Below are positions 53,798-61,230 of a DNA stretch of 64,000 bases, one piece after another. The stretch lies in assembly GCF_000746085.1 (NCBI RefSeq), contig NZ_JQKO01000004.1, positions 124,001 through 188,000 of the forward strand. Reading direction: 5' to 3'. The DNA comes from Methylocapsa aurea (GTDB taxonomy: Bacteria; Pseudomonadota; Alphaproteobacteria; Rhizobiales; Beijerinckiaceae). The notes under the pieces are model-generated. The model was given only the letters and a program-made list of their open reading frames with translations. It did no database searches and was not told the origin of the DNA. Position numbers and translations under genes: made by a program. Each line of letters opens with the position of its first letter. The stretch's first letter is position 1.

Positions 53798-54411
53798 TGA
53801 CGCAAACTTTATCTTTCGAAGACCAGCGCCGGATCGGCGCCGCGATCAAGGCGGTCGAGGCGAAAACATCCGGCGAAATCGTCTGCGTCGTGGCCCGCGC
53901 GGCCTCCGACTACATGACCTATGCGATCGCCTGGTCGGCGCTGGCCGCCCTGGCTGCGCCCTGGTTCCTCATCGCCTTCACGCAGCTTTCCACGCAGCGG
54001 ATTTTTCTGATTCAGGTTTTGGTTTTCTCGGCGCTTTTCTTCGTTCTGTCCGGGTCGTCCCTGCGCCATCGCCTGGTTCCGCGCGGGGTCCGGCGGGCGC
54101 AGGCGCATCGCGCAGCGATGGAGCAATTCATGATCCGCGGCATGGCCCGCAAGGAAAACCGCGCCAGCATTCTGATTTTCGTCTCCCTCGCCGAACATTA
54201 TGTCCGCATCATCGCCGATGACGGAATCGCGGCCAAGGTCGACGACTCCGTCTGGCGGGAGGCGGTGGACGCCTTGCTCGCCAATATCCAGGACGGAGAG
54301 ATCGCGGAAGGATTCACAATCGCGGTCGAGAAATGCGGCGGCGTGCTCGCCGAGCATTTTCCGCCGGGGGACAAACAGGACGAACTGCCTGACCGGATTT
54401 ATGTGATTTGA
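53797..54411 (+). CDS. Second TPM-domain membrane protein
   Basis: A 204-residue protein. It starts with a short TPM beginning (FEDQRRIGAAIKAVEAKTSG, EIVCVVARAASDY), then two transmembrane helices (YAIAWSALAALAAPWFLIAF and FLIQVLVFSALFFVLSG) and the rest of the TPM domain: ASILIFVSLAEHYVRIIADD, VWREAVDALLANIQDGEIAE. Insertion of the helices within the TPM domain is the known layout of this subgroup. ATG at 53797 follows a GGAGG and shares bases with the stop of the previous gene (TGATG). It is the third gene of the lemA-TPM-TPM operon. Confidence 0.9.
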   Translation: MTQTLSFEDQRRIGAAIKAVEAKTSGEIVCVVARAASDYMTYAIAWSALAALAAPWFLIAFTQLSTQRIFLIQVLVFSALFFVLSGSSLRHRLVPRGVRRAQAHRAAMEQFMIRGMARKENRASILIFVSLAEHYVRIIADDGIAAKVDDSVWREAVDALLANIQDGEIAEGFTIAVEKCGGVLAEHFPPGDKQDELPDRIYVI

Positions 54412-54432
54412 TGCGGGACGGGCGTTGCCGGC

Positions 54433-55641
54433 TCACCTGCCCCGCAAGGCCGCAAGGACCGAGGCGCTGGCGCGTCCGTTCGGCGCAAGTCCCGCCTTGG
54501 CTTGAAAATCAGCTATCGCCTGCTTTGACTTGGTTCCGATCACGCCATCGGCCTTGCCGTCGAGATCATAGCCCCTGCGCATGAGCAGCGTCTGCAATTC
54601 GCGCCGGTCCGCGCGGGACAGGCCGAGGTCGTTGGTCGGCCACGCCGTCACAAGCCCCTGGCGTCCGCGCAGGCGATCTGACAGAAGCGCGATCGCCAGT
54701 GCATAGGATTCGGCGGCGTTATAGGAATAGATCGCATCGAAATTGCGGGTGACGAGAAAGGCCGGTCCGTTGGCACCCGCCGGGAGCAACAAGCCGGCGC
54801 TGCCGCCGCCAAGGCCCGAGCCGTCGATTCGGGTCAGGCCCCGCGCCGCCCAGGCCGCCATCGGCTCCTTGCGGGTGCGCCCGGAGGGACCCGAATAATG
54901 CTCCGGCAGCCGGACCTCGAAGCCCCATTCGGCGCCGGGCGTCCAGCCGCCCTTGCGCAAATAGGCGGCGGTCGAGCCTAGCGCATCGGGAACGGAATTG
55001 ATGAGATCCTTGCGGCCGTCTCCGTCAAGATCAACGGCGATTCGCAAGAAGGTCGAGGGCATGAACTGGGTATGGCCAAACGCCCCCGCCCAGGACCCGT
55101 TGAATTGGGACGGGTCGATGTCGCCGTGCTGGAGGATCTTCAAGCCGGCGATGAATTCCGAGCGAAAATAGGCCTGCCGCGTTCCACCGCAGGAGAGCGT
55201 GGCGAGCGATTGAACGATCGGGCGGGTCCCAAACGCGCGGCCGTAATCGGATTCGACGCCCCAGACTGCGGTGATCGTCGCCGGATCGACCCCGTAATGG
55301 CTTTGGGCCGAAGCGAGCGCTTGGCCCCAACGCGCCATCATGGCGCGGCCGTCGCTGACCCTTTCCTCATCGACGAGACTGGCGAGATAATCCCAGATCG
55401 GCGTCTTGAATTCAGGTTGCGACTTGGCGAATTCCAACACCTCGGGGTTGGGCTGGAGCCCGCGCGTCGCCTTATCGAAAGTCGCGGCGTCAACGCCCGC
55501 CGCCCCGGCCGCCCCGCGCAGCCCGGCGAGGCAATCCTCGAAGCCGCCGGCCGCGGCCATGGCCGGCAGAAACGTCAGGCAAAGCGCCAAGCCCGCGGCG
55601 CATCCTCGCGCGGCGGAAGCTTGCGTCATCGGAAGGCGCAT
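54433..55641 (-). CDS. Lytic murein transglycosylase, MltB family, with peptidoglycan-binding domain
   Basis: A 402-residue exported enzyme. The signal peptide (AAGLALCLTFLPAMAAAGGF) is followed by an SLT/MltB catalytic domain with the acid Glu in TAVWGVESDYGRAFGTRPIV, and blocks such as SWAGAFGHTQFMPSTFLRIA and DGDGRKDLINSVPDALGS. The C-terminal 60 residues are a peptidoglycan-binding domain type 1 (LQTLLMRRGYDLDGKADGVI). It cleaves glycan strands to 1,6-anhydromuropeptides in the periplasm. The start is uncertain; ATG at 55641 gives a reasonable signal peptide, and 55629 is an alternative. Confidence 0.92.
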   Translation of the reverse strand: MRLPMTQASAARGCAAGLALCLTFLPAMAAAGGFEDCLAGLRGAAGAAGVDAATFDKATRGLQPNPEVLEFAKSQPEFKTPIWDYLASLVDEERVSDGRAMMARWGQALASAQSHYGVDPATITAVWGVESDYGRAFGTRPIVQSLATLSCGGTRQAYFRSEFIAGLKILQHGDIDPSQFNGSWAGAFGHTQFMPSTFLRIAVDLDGDGRKDLINSVPDALGSTAAYLRKGGWTPGAEWGFEVRLPEHYSGPSGRTRKEPMAAWAARGLTRIDGSGLGGGSAGLLLPAGANGPAFLVTRNFDAIYSYNAAESYALAIALLSDRLRGRQGLVTAWPTNDLGLSRADRRELQTLLMRRGYDLDGKADGVIGTKSKQAIADFQAKAGLAPNGRASASVLAALRGR

Positions 55642-55764
55642 AGCGGGTCGATTGGAAAACAAGGCATTTCCCCATTCATGGAAGGAGCTGACGGATTCGC
55701 ACGCCATTGTGCCGCGCCGGCAGCGCCAAGGCAAAATAGAAGTTTGCCCTTCAGCAATCGCGCA

Positions 55765-56166
55765 TCAATCGTCGCGCGCAAGAACGTTAATGATTGGACA
55801 CGGCTCGTCTGTCCTTCCGGCGTCGCATTGGCGCGTCAGTTCGGCCAGCGCATCGCGCATTTTTTGGAGATTGGTCAGCTTCGTCTCGATGAGCCCAAGT
55901 TTGCTCGCCGCCAGTTTTCGCGTTTCAGCGCAGCAGATCGCCCCGTCGAGGCGAAGCAGGGTGAAAATTTCCTCCAGCGTGAACCCGAGCGCCTGCGCCC
56001 GCCTGATGAACCTGACCCGCTTCGCCACCGCGGCGGGATAGCGCCGTTGACCGCCAAACGGCTTCGCTGGCTCGTGGAGCAAGCCGCGCCGCTGATAATA
56101 GCGGATGGTTTCGACATTGACCCCGGCGGCCGCGGCGAGCTGACCGATGCTCAATTCATCCGGCAT
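55765..56166 (-). CDS. merR: Mercuric resistance regulator MerR
   Basis: A 133-residue MerR protein. The winged helix starts SIGQLAAAAGVNVETIRYYQ with RRGLL following, then a dimerisation helix. The three mercury-binding cysteines are at Cys79, Cys114 and Cys123 (ICCAETR, RQCDAG, EPCPII). Their spacings of 35 and 9 residues equal those of Cys82, Cys117 and Cys126 in Tn501 MerR, which makes Hg(II) sensing very likely rather than another metal. The gene is divergent from merT with a 72-bp operator region between. It represses, then activates, the mer promoter. Confidence 0.95.
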   Translation of the reverse strand: MPDELSIGQLAAAAGVNVETIRYYQRRGLLHEPAKPFGGQRRYPAAVAKRVRFIRRAQALGFTLEEIFTLLRLDGAICCAETRKLAASKLGLIETKLTNLQKMRDALAELTRQCDAGRTDEPCPIINVLARDD

Positions 56167-56177
56167 AAATTCTCCCC

Positions 56178-56209
56178 TTGAACCCGTACCATACTACGGA
56201 GTTTAGACT
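56178..56209 (+). promoter_or_regulatory. mer operator-promoter
   Basis: TTGAAC (56178-56183) and TAGACT (56204-56209) are separated by 20 bp, the over-long spacing that MerR-type activators correct by DNA distortion. Between them lies the dyad CCGTA (56184-56188) / TACGG (56195-56199), like the Tn501 merO half sites. It drives merT and probably autoregulates merR. Confidence 0.8.
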
Positions 56210-56238
56210 AAGGGTAAGATCGCTTTGGAGTCTTTGAG

Positions 56239-56586
56239 ATGGCGCGACTTGACGCGAAAACAGCGCTGGCCGCCAGCGCCCTAGCCGCCATCGGCGCCTC
56301 GCTCTGCTGCGTCGGGCCGCTGGTGTTGCTGGGGCTCGGCATCGGGGGAGCGTGGATCGCGAACCTGACCGCCCTTGAGCCCTACAGCCCGATCTTCGCC
56401 GGTCTGACGCTGCTCTTCCTCGGCTTGGCATTCCGCAAGCTCTACCTCACGGCCGAGGTCTGCGGACAAGGCGCTGCCTGCGCCGATTCGCGTATGCTCG
56501 GACGCCAGCGTCTGACCTTCTGGGCGGTCGCCGCGCCGCTTTTCGGCCTCTTGGCCACGCCATGGCTCGCGCCACTGTTCTACTGA
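56239..56586 (+). CDS. merT: Mercuric transport protein MerT
   Basis: A 115-residue inner-membrane protein with three helices. Cys23-Cys24 lie in the first helix (IGASLCCVGPLVLLGLGIGG) and Cys75/Cys81 in the cytoplasmic loop (AEVCGQGAACADS), the same pattern as MerT of Tn501 (24/25, 76/82). WIANLTALEPYSPIFAG is a hallmark. It takes Hg(II) from MerP and brings it into the cytoplasm, normally for MerA. Start ATG at 56239, 13 bp before the merP GTG. No mercuric reductase gene follows. Confidence 0.93.
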   Translation: MARLDAKTALAASALAAIGASLCCVGPLVLLGLGIGGAWIANLTALEPYSPIFAGLTLLFLGLAFRKLYLTAEVCGQGAACADSRMLGRQRLTFWAVAAPLFGLLATPWLAPLFY

Positions 56587-56598
56587 CGGGAGATCCTT

Positions 56599-56889
56599 GT
56601 GCGTCGAAAGGTTCAATCCGCCTCGCTTGCCGCCTCCCTCGCCTTGCTGCCACTCGCGGCGTTTGCGGGCGCGCCGCGAACCGTCACCCTCGATGTGAAG
56701 AACATGACCTGTCCAGTCTGCCCGATCACGGTCCGAAAGGCGCTGGAAAAGTCGCCGGGGGTGGCCGAGGCAAGAATCGATTTCGATAAGAAAACTGCGA
56801 CGGTGACCTTCGACCCTGACCGAGCCGATGCCGCCGCGCTCATCAAGGCGACCACGGACGCAGGTTATCCGTCGTCGCTGCGCCCATAA
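56599..56889 (+). CDS. merP: Periplasmic mercury-binding protein MerP
   Basis: A 96-residue exported heavy-metal-associated domain. The signal peptide (SLAASLALLPLAAFAGAPRT) is followed by the HMA motif NMTCPVCPITVRKALE with Cys38 and Cys41, and ARIDFDKKTATVTFDPDRAD. MerP binds Hg(II) in the periplasm and hands it to MerT. Translation starts at GTG with GGGAGA upstream. Order merT-merP is standard for mer operons. Confidence 0.93.
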   Translation: MRRKVQSASLAASLALLPLAAFAGAPRTVTLDVKNMTCPVCPITVRKALEKSPGVAEARIDFDKKTATVTFDPDRADAAALIKATTDAGYPSSLRP

Positions 56890-56908
56890 TCCTGAACGAG
56901 GCCATCCT

Positions 56909-57298
56909 ATGAATGCGCCGCTTGCCGATACCGACCCAGCCTTGGAACTGATGGCCGAATTTGGCCAGATCACAAATGGCGTCTCCAAACATATCAACCA
57001 GATGCGCCAGGACGCGATTTTCGCGGAGGGCGCCGTCCCGGCGCGCTACAAGACATTGGCGGCGATGCTTTGGGCCATTTCAGCGCGCTGCGAGCCATGC
57101 TTTAAATATTACGTGCAGCAAGCCGTGAGATTAGGCGTAACCGACAAGGAAGTCGGCGAATTCCTCGCTGTGGCGTCAACGATGGGCGGATGCGTTGGCG
57201 AGATGTGGGCCCTGAAGGCGTTCAAGGCCTATAAGGACATCAAGCGCGGCGCGACCGCGGCGGCGACCGAGGAGCCAACGTGCTGCCCCTCGCATTGA
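56909..57298 (+). CDS. AhpD-like / carboxymuconolactone decarboxylase family protein with CC tail
   Basis: A 129-residue helical protein. The CxxC motif of AhpD-like proteins is at residues 61-64 (ISARCEPCFKYYVQQAVRLG), followed by EVGEFLAVASTMGGCVGEMW. The C-terminus ends in EEPTCCPSH with vicinal cysteines Cys125-Cys126, reminiscent of the vicinal pair at the end of MerA. It is 19 bp after merP and clearly part of the mer operon. It may be a thiol redox or metal-handling protein for mercury; that role is inferred from position. ATG at 56909 chosen; upstream in-frame codons overlap merP. Confidence 0.85.
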   Translation: MNAPLADTDPALELMAEFGQITNGVSKHINQMRQDAIFAEGAVPARYKTLAAMLWAISARCEPCFKYYVQQAVRLGVTDKEVGEFLAVASTMGGCVGEMWALKAFKAYKDIKRGATAAATEEPTCCPSH

Positions 57299-57367
57299 CG
57301 GCCGCCGGATTGGCGATCCAATTCAAACCGTCAAATTGAACCAGCGAGGCCAGGGCGTCAGTGAAGC

Positions 57368-57766
57368 TCAGGCCCCGAGCAGGCGCTGCACCTCATTGAC
57401 GAGGTCCTTGAGATGAAAGGGCTTGGAGAGAATCTTAGCCTGCGGCGGAGCGTTATTATCCGGATTCAGCGCGACCGCAGCGAATCCGGTGATGAACATG
57501 ACCTTGATGTCGGGGTCGAGTTCGGTCGCCCGGCGGGCCAATTCGATTCCGTCCATCTCGGGCATCACGATATCGGTCAGCAGCAATTCGAAAGGCTCCT
57601 CGCGCAGCCTTTGATAGGCGGAAAGACCATTGTCGAACGAGGCAACGTTGAAGCCCGCGTTCTGCAGCGCCTTGCCGAGAAAGCGGCGCATGTCGTTGTC
57701 ATCTTCGGCAAGCAGGATTTTGCCGAGCTGGATCTTGGAATGGGTCGGAATGTTCATATTGTTCAT
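57368..57766 (-). CDS. cpdR: Single-domain response regulator CpdR
   Basis: A 132-residue receiver domain without output domain. The acidic pair is in KILLAEDDNDMRRFLGKALQ, phosphoacceptor Asp65 is in ELLLTDIVMPEMDGIELARR, and the lysine is in KILSKPFHLKDLV. These match CpdR, which in Caulobacter and rhizobia delivers substrates to ClpXP, including CtrA-pathway factors, when unphosphorylated. ATG at 57766 (MNNMNIPTHS) follows GAGG; a shorter start at 57757 is possible. It is divergent from the N-formylglutamate amidohydrolase gene, an arrangement seen widely in Hyphomicrobiales. Confidence 0.92.
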   Translation of the reverse strand: MNNMNIPTHSKIQLGKILLAEDDNDMRRFLGKALQNAGFNVASFDNGLSAYQRLREEPFELLLTDIVMPEMDGIELARRATELDPDIKVMFITGFAAVALNPDNNAPPQAKILSKPFHLKDLVNEVQRLLGA

Positions 57767-57903
57767 GGGGCGCCTCGCAACTGCCGCCATCAAAGGGCCG
57801 GGCTGGTAAAAATCCGGTGAAAATCGCCGGTCATTGCGCTGGCCTTTAGTTTTTCCGTTTCGCTGTGATCTTTTTGCCCCGCCGCGATATTGATGAGTTA
57901 TCC

Positions 57904-57932
57904 TTGACAGATTGATGAAGGCTGCACAATTT
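57904..57932 (+). promoter_or_regulatory. Candidate promoter for the N-formylglutamate amidohydrolase gene
   Basis: TTGACA (57904-57909) is followed after 17 bp by CAATTT (57927-57932), a good -35 with a weak -10 box. Predicted start near 57940, about 30 nt before the ATG. Confidence 0.45.
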
Positions 57933-57968
57933 TCATAGGCTGCGGCTTCGCAAGGGAGATTTAAGTTC

Positions 57969-58949
57969 ATGACTTCGGAGCCGCACGCCAATGGGTCCGC
58001 CGCGAGCGCATCCGGAAAGCTCGATGCGGCGCATGAACCCGAGCTCGACCCGTCATTCGAGGTTCTAGAGCCGGCCCTTCTCCGCTCCCCGCTGGTTTTT
58101 TCGTCGCCGCATTCGGGCAATGTGTATCCGCGCCGCTTCCTTGAACGCGCACGGCTCGACGTCGCGGCGCTGCGCCGCTCCGAAGACGCTTTCGTCGATG
58201 ATTTATTCGGCGCCGTCGGCGCTCTGGGGGCCCCGCTGATCCGGGCGCGGTTTCCCCGCGCCTATCTCGATCTCAATCGCGAACCTTATGAATTGGATCC
58301 GCGGATGTTCGAGGGGCGGCTGCCCGCGTTCGTCAATACGCGTTCGATGCGAGTCGCCGGGGGGCTTGGAACCGTCCCGCGCGTCATCGGCCAGGCGCAA
58401 GAAATCTACGCCGCCAAGCTGCCGGTGGAAGAAGCGCTCGGTCGGATCGAAAAAATCTACAAGCCCTATCACGCGCGCCTGAGCGGGCTGCTCGCCAGGG
58501 CGCAACAAAATTTCGGCCTCGCTGTTCTCGTCGATTGCCACTCGATGCCGTCCGGCGCCCTGCTCGCCAGCGCCGGATTTCCCAATCCGATCCGCTTGGT
58601 TGGCCTCGACGCCAAGGCTAAGGCCGATTTCGTTGTCGGCGACCGTCATGGGACGAGCTGCGCTGCGATTTTGGTGAATGTCGTCGAAGAGGAGCTGCGC
58701 CGGCTCGGCTATTCCGTCCGCCGCAACAAGCCTTACGCTGGCGGCTTTATCACCGAACATTATGGCAATCCGCCCGCCCATTGCCACGCCATGCAGATCG
58801 AAGTGTGCCGCTCCCTGTATATGGACGAGCAGACGGTCAGCAAGGGGGAGCGATTCGCCGATGTCGCCGCGGCTTTGACCAAGGTCGCAACCGCCCTCGC
58901 CGCCACCGTCGCGGCGTTGCCGACCGCGCTGCGCGCCGCCGCCGAATAA
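57969..58949 (+). CDS. N-formylglutamate amidohydrolase
   Basis: A 326-residue metal-dependent hydrolase of the FGase family. Metal and active-site motifs are VFSSPHSGNVYPRRF, RAYLDLNREPYELDPRMF, LVDCHSMPSG, FVVGDRHGTSCA and ITEHYGNPPAHCHAMQIEVC. The enzyme releases formate from N-formylglutamate in histidine breakdown, but no hut genes are near, and homologues next to cpdR may act on other N-formyl amino acids. ATG at 57969 has a good GGGAGA ribosome-binding site and no signal peptide, so it is cytoplasmic. Confidence 0.92.
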   Translation: MTSEPHANGSAASASGKLDAAHEPELDPSFEVLEPALLRSPLVFSSPHSGNVYPRRFLERARLDVAALRRSEDAFVDDLFGAVGALGAPLIRARFPRAYLDLNREPYELDPRMFEGRLPAFVNTRSMRVAGGLGTVPRVIGQAQEIYAAKLPVEEALGRIEKIYKPYHARLSGLLARAQQNFGLAVLVDCHSMPSGALLASAGFPNPIRLVGLDAKAKADFVVGDRHGTSCAAILVNVVEEELRRLGYSVRRNKPYAGGFITEHYGNPPAHCHAMQIEVCRSLYMDEQTVSKGERFADVAAALTKVATALAATVAALPTALRAAAE

Positions 58950-58976
58950 AGGCCAGATGCAGGGGATGCGGCGCGC

Positions 58977-59510
58977 TCAAGGGAGCGCGTCGAATCCTTC
59001 CTTGAAGCCGGCCAGAGTGAGCGGAATGCCGACGCCTTCTTCTGGCGTCTGGAATATGATGAAGGTCGCGCTCTGGCCTTTCTTCATCTGCTCGATCAAT
59101 TTCTCTTCCATGACGACCTCGGCGACGCAGCCGGTCGGAAGGCAGCGCACGAAACCGGCCCGGCCAACGTCGACGTCGTCTATTTTGAGCCCCAGGCCAG
59201 ACGGCAGCAGCACGCCGAGCGGGGCGATGACGCGTAAGAGCCGGCTCTTCCCGTCGGCAGTCTTGAGGACGATGACGACGAGATTGATGTTTGGTTTGTC
59301 TTCCGCGGCGACGCTTTGCAGGAGAGCGCATTGCTCCCGGGCGGCGCCGGGCGGCGTCTCGCAGCGCAATTCCCAGTCGCCATGCTTGGCTTTCACCACG
59401 CCCTGGCCAAAAGCCGCGCACCCGCCGCCCATGAGCCAAACGCCGATGAACATCGAGCGGAACAGCCGCTTGACCACCCTTGCTTTCATTGCCTCGATCG
59501 CCTGCGCCAT
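58977..59510 (-). CDS. Secreted IalB-family protein, third paralogue
   Basis: A 177-residue exported protein, the shortest of the three. The signal region is RSMFIGVWLMGGGCAAFGQG; the IalB domain has HGDWELRCETPPGAAREQCA, LLRVIAPLGVLLPSGLGLKI, VRCLPTGCVAEVVMEEKLIE and ATFIIFQTPEEGVGIPLTLA. The paired cysteines in RCLPTGC match the first copy's FPNGC region. It has no charged tail. ATG at 59510 follows GGAGAGA. Convergent with the N-formylglutamate amidohydrolase gene, 27 bp apart. Confidence 0.9.
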   Translation of the reverse strand: MAQAIEAMKARVVKRLFRSMFIGVWLMGGGCAAFGQGVVKAKHGDWELRCETPPGAAREQCALLQSVAAEDKPNINLVVIVLKTADGKSRLLRVIAPLGVLLPSGLGLKIDDVDVGRAGFVRCLPTGCVAEVVMEEKLIEQMKKGQSATFIIFQTPEEGVGIPLTLAGFKEGFDALP

Positions 59511-60233
59511 GGTCTCTCCGAAATGCGAATCTTACGTCCGCCTATTGCCTTATATTAAATTTTCTCAGTTTGCGCGCCGACGCTCTCGCCTCGACGCGAA
59601 TCGCGCGCGGCGCATCGCCGAAGAGGCAGGGAGGATCCAGCGACGGCCGGCCTCCAACTGAATTTGTCAATTGCGCGCCAGAACAAAGGGCGCCCGCGGG
59701 TTCATTCGCATCCCAAAATTTAGGCGCCGAAAAAGAGGAAGATTGAACCGCGAAAGCAGGCTCCTAAAAAGCGACTGCCTTTTTCCCATCGGACCAGCCC
59801 TAACTCCCACCTTTTTCGGGCGCCCTCGCCGATCCAGCGCGACCCGCAGCCGGGAACGCGCCTTTGCGCCCGATCCTTCCGGCGAGAATCGATCACGCTC
59901 CTTACTTACTTGTTTTTGCGAATGATCTTCGTCAGCAAGTCCGAGGTCTAATGCCGATCATGCTCTAGCAAATCGCTTCCGCCTGTCAAGCAACGCGCTG
60001 GGCGTTCGCCTCAGCAAAATAGCTGACCGAGCCGCTGGCTAAACAGTCTGCTATGAAAAGTCGCATAATGGCGCGTCTTTGTCGCGCGTATTTGCCGCAA
60101 GCCGCAATCGTTACAGGCTCATTGCGCTCAATCAGCGTTTGTGGTTTTGAACCCGTACCCTCAGCCACTAGACGAGGCAAAACGGAAATGGTAGGCGCGG
60201 CGCGTCAGCCGTGCAACCGGAGCACCGACTTTC
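59511..60233. other. Large gene-free region upstream of ctaC
   Basis: At 723 bp this is the longest gap in the window. It is divergent, between the IalB gene (-) and ctaC (+), so must hold both promoters. No tRNA, small RNA or gene with a ribosome-binding site was recognised. A fragment GATCATGCTCTAGCAAATCG near 59958 looks like a decayed end of the dispersed palindromic element. Confidence 0.4.
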
Positions 60234-61124
60234 ATGAGACTTGCCAGCACAGCCGCGCGACCCAGCCCCGCGTTTCGCACGCCCATCCTCCATGCCTGCC
60301 TTTGGCTGACGGCGCTTGCCGCCGGTTCGGCCCATGCGGACGGTTTCCCCGAACCCGGCCAGATCGGTTTCGAGGAAGCGGTCACGCCAATCGCGCACGA
60401 GATGCATTTTTTCCATGATTGGATCTTGTTGCCGATCATCGTCATGATCAGCTTGTTCGTTCTGGGCCTCCTCGCCTATGTCATTTTTCGGTTCAACGAA
60501 AAAGCCAATCCCGTCCCGTCGCGGACGACGCATCATTCCACCCTCGAGGTCATCTGGACCGTGCTCCCGGTGATGATCCTCGTCGTGATCGCGATTCCCT
60601 CGTTTCGCCTCCTCGCTCACCAAGTGATCGTGCCGGAGCCGGATCTGACCGTCAAGGTGACCGGCAAGCAATGGTACTGGACCTATAACTATCCGGCAGA
60701 TCAGGGCGGCGGATTCGAATTCGATTCCTACCTGATACCCGAGTCGGACCTGAAGCCGGGCGATATCCGCCTGCTTTCCGTCGACAACGAGGCCGTCGTG
60801 CCGGTCGGCAAGGTCGTGCGCGTGCTGATGACGTCAGCTGACGTGATCCATTCGTTCACGGTCCCCTCCTTTGGCATCCGTATCGATGCGATTCCCGGAC
60901 GGATGAACGAGACCTGGTTCAAGGCGGAGCGCGAAGGCGTCTATTATGGCCAATGCTCAAAAATATGCGGCCAGGGCCATGCCTATATGCCAATCGCCGT
61001 CCGCGTCGTGAGCCCTGAAAAATACGCGGCGTGGCTTGTCGAGGCGAGCAAGAAATTTGCTTCGACGAACGCCGCGCCGATCCATCTCGCGGATAGCGGC
61101 GCGCAGTCCGTCGATCAGCGCTAG
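60234..61124 (+). CDS. ctaC: Cytochrome c oxidase subunit II
   Basis: A 296-residue aa3-type subunit II. A signal peptide (ACLWLTALAAGSAHADGFPE) and two helices (WILLPIIVMISLFVLGLLAY and VIWTVLPVMILVVIAIPSFR) precede the periplasmic cupredoxin domain. The CuA ligands are in CSKICGQGHAYMPIAV (two Cys, His, Met) together with the His in VIHSFTVPSFG; KQWYWTYNYP is the electron-entry aromatic region. It takes electrons from cytochrome c. ATG at 60234 is supported by the signal peptide. First gene of the ctaC-ctaD-ctaB cluster. Confidence 0.96.
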   Translation: MRLASTAARPSPAFRTPILHACLWLTALAAGSAHADGFPEPGQIGFEEAVTPIAHEMHFFHDWILLPIIVMISLFVLGLLAYVIFRFNEKANPVPSRTTHHSTLEVIWTVLPVMILVVIAIPSFRLLAHQVIVPEPDLTVKVTGKQWYWTYNYPADQGGGFEFDSYLIPESDLKPGDIRLLSVDNEAVVPVGKVVRVLMTSADVIHSFTVPSFGIRIDAIPGRMNETWFKAEREGVYYGQCSKICGQGHAYMPIAVRVVSPEKYAAWLVEASKKFASTNAAPIHLADSGAQSVDQR

Positions 61125-61230
61125 AGCGCCTCTCGATCGCATGGAATCATAATCAAACACTGTGGAGCCTGCCGCAATCGCGGCGCGCTCCAGGGGCGAC
61201 GGCAAAACCAGAGTTCGAGGGAGATCCCCG

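Noticed and set aside
60147-60160. TTGAACCCGTACC upstream of ctaC, identical to part of the mer operator
   Set aside because: The partner half-site TACGG and a -10 box at MerR-type spacing are missing; taken as chance similarity.
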